Source: Mycobacterium genavense ATCC 51234 (GTDB taxonomy: Bacteria; Actinomycetota; Actinomycetes; Mycobacteriales; Mycobacteriaceae). From it: a stretch of DNA of 64,000 bases. The position numbers and the translations under genes are program-made. The notes beneath the pieces are model-generated. The model was not told where the DNA came from. It did no database searches and saw only the letters and a program-made list of their open reading frames with translations. Of this stretch, positions 57,722 to 64,000 are shown in pieces. The DNA lies in contig NZ_JAGZ01000006.1 in NCBI RefSeq assembly GCF_000526915.1, positions 124,001 through 188,000 of the forward strand, read 5' to 3'. Within the stretch, counting starts at the first letter, position 1. The number at the start of each line of letters is the position of its first letter.

Positions 57722-58502
57722 ATGAGCGATGGCGACGTGGAGTTTCTCCGCGGTACCGGACGAATTGCCATGGCGCACAGGGGATTCACGTCGTTCAGGT
57801 TCCCGATGAACACCATGGGCGCGTTCCACGAGGCCGCCAGGCTCGGATTTCGCTACATCGAGACCGATGTTCGCGCGACCCGTGACGGCGTGGCCGTGAT
57901 CCTGCACGACCGCCGGCTCCCGGCGCAGACAGGGCTGCCGGGCCCGATCGACCGGCTTGGCTGGCAGGATGTCCGCACGGCGGATCTCGGTGCGGGGCAA
58001 ACCATTCCGACACTGGAAGAGCTGATCGTGGCGCTGCCCGCGATGCGGGTCAACATCGACATCAAAGCCGAGTCGGCCATCGAACCGACGGTCGAGGTCA
58101 TCGAGCGGTTGAATGCGCACGATCGGGTGCTGGTCACGTCGTTCTCCGACCGGCGTCGCCGTCAGGCGCTGCGCCTGCTGTCAAAACGGGTCGCGAGTTC
58201 GGCGGACACGGTCGCGGTCCCGGCACTCGTCGCGGCGAAAACCCCGGCCAGCCGGGCCTATGCCTGGCGAATGCTGCACGACAGCGACTGCCTGCAGCTG
58301 CCGCCACGGCTCGGTCGCCTGCCGGTGATCACGCCAACCCTGGTCCGGGCCGCGCACGCCGCGGGACGTCAGGTGCACGCGTGGACCGTCGACGATCCGG
58401 TGGTGATGCGGGCCCTGCTCGACATCGGGGTGGACGGCATCATCACCGATCGCGCCGACCTACTGTGTGCTGGTCGCGCGCGACGAGTGGTCCCCGGCGT
58501 AA
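57722..58502 (+). pseudogene. Glycerophosphodiester phosphodiesterase, frameshift at the very end
   Basis: About 259 residues with the GDPD signature: IAMAHRGFTSFRFPMNTMGA (catalytic His-Arg), YIETDVRATRDGVAVILHD (metal-binding Glu/Asp and second His) and NIDIKAES. The frame shifts near 58463 after DLLC, and the expected tail VLVARDEWSPA reaches TAA at 58500-58502, directly adjoining the convergent cutinase stop. It hydrolyses glycerophosphodiesters to glycerol-3-phosphate (GlpQ type). Because the loss affects only the tail, it may still be active. Confidence 0.8.
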
Positions 58503-59189
58503 CTACAGCTTGCTGGCGGCGAAGTCGGCGGCCTGGTTGGCCATGCCGGCGTCGATGTACGCGCTAGCCAGATGTTGTGGCCAGTTCTCTTTCCAGGTGT
58601 TCGGGTCGGCGGGGTTGCAGATCGGGTCGGCGCCGTGGCACAACTCGATCGTCCGGTCGTTGTACAGCGGGTTGAAGTTCGTGATCGGACCCACCCACTG
58701 ACTTCCGTTGCCGAACAGCGCGACGGCGGCGATGTGCTGGTCCATGCCCGGTGGCAGGGGACTGTCGAACCCGAACGCGCTGATGGGCGCGGCGAGCACC
58801 ACGTCGGTGACCGCGGCACCGAGCGAGTAGCCGCCCAACACCAGTCGGGTGTTCGGGCAATTGGCGGCCATGTCCTGGATGTGGTGGCTCATGTCGTTGA
58901 AGCCGATGTCGACCTGCGTATCGGCGGGGTACTTGACGGCGTACGAGCCGAGGCTCCTATTGCCGACCTTGGACGACAGCGCGTTGATGAACGCGTTGCC
59001 GAGCACACCGGGACCCGGTGATTCGTACCGGCCGCGGGCGAACACCACCTGAACCTGGGGACAGCTGGCGGCGGCCGACGGCACGACACCAGGAGCCTGA
59101 AGCGGTGCGGACGCCAGTATCAGGGCGCCCGCGAGCACGACCGCCGCGAGGCACACAGCAGATGGTTTACGGGGAACGAAAGCGCGCAC
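58503..59189 (-). CDS. Secreted cutinase-like serine esterase
   Basis: A 228-residue protein with an N-terminal signal (VCLAAVVLAGALILASAPLQ, cleavage before SCPQVQVV). The cutinase fold is marked by CPQVQVVFARGRYESPGPG and the nucleophile GGYSLGAAV. The acid-containing ELCHGADPICNP and the His in WPQHLASAYID follow, and paired Cys residues match the family. It is related to CFP21/Cut proteins of M. tuberculosis, which are secreted lipases or esterases. Confidence 0.9.
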   Translation of the reverse strand: MRAFVPRKPSAVCLAAVVLAGALILASAPLQAPGVVPSAAASCPQVQVVFARGRYESPGPGVLGNAFINALSSKVGNRSLGSYAVKYPADTQVDIGFNDMSHHIQDMAANCPNTRLVLGGYSLGAAVTDVVLAAPISAFGFDSPLPPGMDQHIAAVALFGNGSQWVGPITNFNPLYNDRTIELCHGADPICNPADPNTWKENWPQHLASAYIDAGMANQAADFAASKL

Positions 59190-59290
59190 AGCAAGATGTT
59201 AAGTCGAACTCGGCGCCGCCGCCGGGCCGAGAGAATTCCGGATCGGCACAACTCCGACCACGACGTTGGTCACGGCACGCCGAACGATAG

Positions 59291-61026
<1,736 letters not shown>

Positions 61027-61040
<14 letters not shown>

Positions 61041-61785
61041 CTGAATACCCCGGTGTCGCTTCCGCTTTGACCTGATGCGGCTTGGTGAAGTACATCGCCA
61101 CGCTCTTGCCCACCAGGGGGTTGAGCATCGACTCCGCGATACGGGTGAGCCTGGGCCTGCGCATCAGGTCCCACACCAGAAGTTTGTGATATGCGGTCAC
61201 CGCGGGGTGTTCTGTATTGTCAACTCCGACAGCACATTTCAGCCACCAAAATGGTGCATGCAACGCGTGCGCATGATGGGAGTGTGTCAATTTCAGTCCG
61301 CTGCCTACGATCTTGCTCCACAATTCGCTGGCCCGGTAGATGCGGATGTGGCCGCCGATGTTGGCGTGATACTCGTCGGACAGCAGCCAGCACACTTGTT
61401 CCGGGAGCCATCGCGGTACCGAGACCGCCAGGGTGCCTCCGACTTTGAGAACCCGGATCAATTCCGCGATCGCGGCGTCGTCTTGGGTGACGTGTTCCAG
61501 AATTTCGGATGCGATGACGCAGTCGAACGTCTCGTCGGGGTACGGCAAGTTCAACGCGTCGCCGACGACCGCCTCCGCCGATGCCGCCCCGGGTGCCTCT
61601 CCGGTTTCGGCCATCGCCCGCAAAATGGTTTCTACGGACTTTACTTCGGATTCGTCGCGGTCGAACGCGACGATGTCGGCACCGCGGCGGTACGCCTCGA
61701 ACGCATGCCTGCCGGCCCCACAGCCCACGTCGATCACCTTGCTGGACGGCCCGATGCCGAGCCGGTCGAAATCGACTGTCAGCAT
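61027..61785 (-). CDS. SAM-dependent methyltransferase, probable MMP 3-O-methyltransferase
   Basis: A 252-residue class I enzyme. Motif I is VIDVGCGAGRHAFEAYRRGA, the post-I acidic residue is in IVAFDRDESEVKSVE, and motif IV is FDCVIASEILEHVTQDD. It overlaps both neighbours (14 and 7 bases), so the three minus-strand genes form one translationally coupled unit starting with the glycosyltransferase. It probably methylates the 3-OH of mannose residues in MMP. Confidence 0.6.
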
Positions 61786-63035
61786 TGCAGTTCGCTCTCG
61801 GTGACGGCCTTTCGCGCGATCGCCCGCTCATAGATCCGCACGGTTTGTGCCGCTACGGCTTCCCAGCTGAACACGCTGACTGCCCGGGCCCGGCCCGCCT
61901 TTCCAAGGCTGCGGCGCTTTTCCGGCGAGTCCAGCAGCTCGCCCAGTGCGCGGGTCAACGCGTCGACGTCGGCGGGCGGCACCAGCTCGGCGCAGGCGCC
62001 GTCGGTCCCGAGAACTTCGGGCAACGCACCCACTCGGCTCGCGACGATCGGCGTACCGCTTGACATCGCTTCGACGGCGGGCAGCGAAAAGCCTTCGTAG
62101 AGCGACGGTATGCAGGCGACCTCGGCCGAGGCGAACAACGCGGCCAGCTCGGCATCGGTGAGCCCGCTGGTGATGCGGACGATGTCGGAGATCCCGAGTT
62201 CGGCGATCAGTTTGTGGGTGGGGCCGTTGGGTTCCACCTTGGCGACGAGCCGCAACTCGACATCCCGATTCACCCGAGCTTTGGCGACGGCGTGCAACAG
62301 GGTGCTGACGCCTTTCTGCGGGGTGTCGGCGCTGGCGATCGCGATCACCCGACCGGGCTGCCGTGGACCCGAAACCGGTTTGAACAGTTCGGTGTTCACG
62401 CCCAACGGAACGACGTGGAGTTGCTCGGGCGAGACGCCGAAATCGGAGATGATGTCGGCGGCCGACGACGACGAGACCGTCAACAGCTCCGGAATCTGAC
62501 GCGCCACCTGCTGCTGCATGTCCAGGAAGCCATACCAGCGGCGTACCAACGGCTTCCGCCACCACTTCGCCGCCGCGACGTCCAGCACCCGGTCACGGGT
62601 GATCGGGTGGTGCACGGTGGCGACCACCGGCATTCCCGTTGCGGCAATGCTCAGCAGTCCCGTGCCCAGGCTTTGGTTGTCGTGCACGACGTCGAAGTCG
62701 GCTACGCGGTCGGCCAGTAGACGGGCGACGCGCATGGTGAACGTCCGCGGCTCGGGGAAACCGGCCGTCCACACAGTCAGGAGTTCCCGAAGGTCGATCG
62801 CGTCGCAAATCTCGCCGGGGCGGGGAATGCGGAACGGGTCGGGCTCGCGGTACATGTCGAGACTCGGCACCTTGGTCAATCGCACCCGCGGATCGAGCAA
62901 TTCCGGATACGGCTGACCGGAAAATACTTCGACATCATGGCCTAGTTCCACCAGACCGTGGCTGAGATGTCGTATGTAGACGCCCTGTCCGCCGCAATGG
63001 GTCTTACTACGGTAGGACAGCAAGGCAATTCGCAT
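61779..63035 (-). CDS. GT4 glycosyltransferase, probable MMP mannosyltransferase ManT
   Basis: A 418-residue GT-B enzyme from the ATG at 63033-63035 (MRIALLSYRSKTHCGGQGVY; AAGAG upstream); a longer upstream start is less likely. The acceptor domain has HDNQSLGTGLLSIA and VATVHHPITRDR. The donor domain has VVPLGVNTELFKP and the EX7E motif EGFSLPAVEAMSSGTPIVAS. It is the first gene of the MMP-like unit. Other lipid-glycan GT4 enzymes look similar, so the role is inferred from context. Confidence 0.65.
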   Translation of the reverse strand: MRIALLSYRSKTHCGGQGVYIRHLSHGLVELGHDVEVFSGQPYPELLDPRVRLTKVPSLDMYREPDPFRIPRPGEICDAIDLRELLTVWTAGFPEPRTFTMRVARLLADRVADFDVVHDNQSLGTGLLSIAATGMPVVATVHHPITRDRVLDVAAAKWWRKPLVRRWYGFLDMQQQVARQIPELLTVSSSSAADIISDFGVSPEQLHVVPLGVNTELFKPVSGPRQPGRVIAIASADTPQKGVSTLLHAVAKARVNRDVELRLVAKVEPNGPTHKLIAELGISDIVRITSGLTDAELAALFASAEVACIPSLYEGFSLPAVEAMSSGTPIVASRVGALPEVLGTDGACAELVPPADVDALTRALGELLDSPEKRRSLGKAGRARAVSVFSWEAVAAQTVRIYERAIARKAVTESELQC

Positions 63036-63340
63036 ACTCAACTCTTCTTTGCTGGTTAACGAACGCGGAAGGGCGCCGAATCCATCGCGATCAACGGGCC
63101 CCGAACTCCGTGACAGCAAATTGGACATGTGTCCAGACTATAGTTCGATCAGCTAATCGACGCAACGCGCCATCGGTGCCCTTCAATACTAGGTTTCGGC
63201 GATATTCGTTCGGCGGCGAGGTCGAGTGGATAACTGCTTCGGCTCGCGCGGAGGCAATCGGGCGTCGGACATGTTGTGAGGCAATGGGCGGAGCGGTGAC
63301 CCAGGCGAGGACGCCTTTGTTTGCTGGCGGCCCATCCTCC
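63036..63340. promoter_or_regulatory. Intergenic region with palindrome TGGACATGTGTCCA
   Basis: A 305-base region between the glycosyltransferase unit and the TetR gene (both on the minus strand, TetR upstream). No coding signal is visible. At 63122-63135 lies a near-perfect palindrome, TGGACA-TG-TGTCCA, 87 bases before the glycosyltransferase ATG; it is a candidate operator. TATAGT (63140-63145) lies on its upstream side. No terminator hairpin is obvious after the TetR gene. Confidence 0.45.
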
Positions 63341-63955
63341 TCAGCGATCCAGCAGGACGGACAGGGCGTCGGAGACCATGTCCTCGGGGTGTTGGTCGAT
63401 CCCGACATTGCGCAGCTCGCCCTCGATGGCAAGGGAGGCGACGCCGTGCACGAGCGACCAGAGCGGTCCGGCCACCTCGCGCGGTTGTCGGCCGCGCAGT
63501 AGCCCGGCCGCCTGACACCCGGCAATCGTGTCGAGCAGTGTTCCGAAGGCTTGACCTGCGGCGACCGCCAGACTCGGGTGCTGGGCCTTGTCGGTATCCG
63601 CACCGAACATGACGCGGTACTGGTTCGGGTGACCGACGGCCCAACGGACATAGGCGCGACCGATCGCGATCAGCTTGTCGCGGGGACCGGCGGCGGCCTC
63701 GGTGCCGGCGGATAACGCGGCATGGAGGTCTAAAAACCCCTGTTCGGCGACCGTCGCGAGCAAGTGAGCCTTGTCGGTGAAGTGGCGGTACGGCGCCGCG
63801 GCGCTGACACCCGCGCGGCGCGCCGCCTCGGTCAGGGTAAATCCCTTCGGCCCCCGCTCGGCCACCAGCGACAGTGCCGCGCTGGTCAGCGCGCGTTTAA
63901 GATCGCCGTGGTGGTAACTACCCCGGACCTTGGTTGGAGACTTCTTCGCGGGCAT
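63341..63955 (-). CDS. TetR-family regulator
   Basis: A 204-residue TetR from the ATG at 63953-63955 (MPAKKSPTKVRGSYHHGDLK). The HTH reads FTLTEAARRAGVSAAAPYRHF (about residues 39-58, with the YRHF end), followed by a TetR_C_33-like ligand domain (YVRWAVGHPNQYRVMFGADT). A longer frame to 63997 exists, but its extra residues come from repeated operator-like DNA, so the shorter start is used. It is upstream of the MMP-like unit and may regulate it. Confidence 0.8.
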   Translation of the reverse strand: MPAKKSPTKVRGSYHHGDLKRALTSAALSLVAERGPKGFTLTEAARRAGVSAAAPYRHFTDKAHLLATVAEQGFLDLHAALSAGTEAAAGPRDKLIAIGRAYVRWAVGHPNQYRVMFGADTDKAQHPSLAVAAGQAFGTLLDTIAGCQAAGLLRGRQPREVAGPLWSLVHGVASLAIEGELRNVGIDQHPEDMVSDALSVLLDR

Positions 63956-64000
63956 GTTGACGACATTGACATCCGAGTCAATGTTAATGACATTCACATT
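63956..64000 (-). repeat. Hexamer-periodic repeats before the TetR gene
   Basis: On the minus strand the bases run AATGTGAATGTCATTAAC, ATTGACTCGGATGTCAAT, GTCGTCAAC up to the TetR ATG, with AATGTC/AATGTG units recurring at six- or multiples-of-six-base spacing. The pattern resembles the hexamer-periodic motifs near 50.6 and 56.5 kb but is AT-richer. It is probably the TetR's own operator; it extends to the window edge. Confidence 0.4.

Noticed and set aside
45882-59189. GH16 glucanase, glycerophosphodiesterase and cutinase as a relocated Rv0315-Rv0317 block
   Set aside because: The GH16 and GDPD genes are 11 kb apart with unrelated genes between them, so no conserved block can be claimed.

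Overview
The window is GC-rich mycobacterial DNA. The evidence is a PE-family protein with a type VII secretion motif, YrbE/Mce genes, fadD/fadE/echA lipid genes, several F420/FMN-type luciferase-like (LLM) oxidoreductases, and long stretches syntenic with M. tuberculosis Rv1915-Rv1941 and Rv1963c-Rv1966. It is not M. tuberculosis: the PPE genes, mpt63, lipD and melI of that region are missing, and an allophanate hydrolase/AtoE pair and a probable methylmannose-polysaccharide (MMP) cluster are present. A non-tuberculous Mycobacterium is the best reading; the species cannot be resolved from the sequence alone.

Layout. 1-5.8 kb: end of an MBL hydrolase, isocitrate lyase 2 (aceA), a decayed LLM gene and an FAD monooxygenase. 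5.9-17.4 kb: SRPBCC protein, serine-hydrolase lipoprotein, allophanate hydrolase with AtoE, fadD31, a DUF2071 protein, an SDR/NTF2-like divergent pair with a KstR-like operator, and a DJ-1/GlxA regulator pair. 17.5-28.6 kb: tpx, a fused remnant of fadE17 and a fadD, echA13, then the mel2 locus (melF, melG, ephB/melH, ribA1/melJ, melK) and the double-TetR repressor mce3R. 28.2-36.7 kb: an epoxide-hydrolase-like gene, SCP2-like protein, aldehyde dehydrogenase, LuxR/GAF regulator, P450, NTF2-like protein, ferredoxin, and the start of an mce3-type operon (yrbE3A, a shortened yrbE3B, and a chimera of Mce3A with an acyl-CoA dehydrogenase). 36.7-46.7 kb: PE protein, several internally deleted genes, alcohol dehydrogenase, CycA-type permease, methyltransferase, LLM enzyme, secreted protein and GH16 glucanase. 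47-58.5 kb: a lipid/aromatic catabolic block (double-module FadE, HpaB-like enzyme, three LLM enzymes, SDRs, GntR and TetR regulators, enoyl-CoA hydratase, glycerophosphodiesterase). 58.5-64 kb: cutinase, then four genes with the layout of the MMP cluster, and a TetR.

How it fits together. The central part looks like an Mce3R regulon. One 18-bp sequence recurs upstream of echA13/melF, of the mce3R operon and its divergent SCP2/ALDH operon, and of yrbE3A, which suggests joint control of lipid import (YrbE/Mce), beta-oxidation (FadE17, EchA13) and the mel2 redox/epoxide enzymes. A second repeated motif links two LLM genes, an enoyl-CoA hydratase and a TetR gene at 50-57 kb.

Caveat. About 25 of roughly 65 genes carry at least one lesion: single-base or short-repeat frameshifts, in-frame stops, or deletions that fuse genes. 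Codon usage beside the lesions is intact, so they are either recent decay or sequencing/assembly faults. Broken genes are listed as pseudogenes, with the evident full-length product described.
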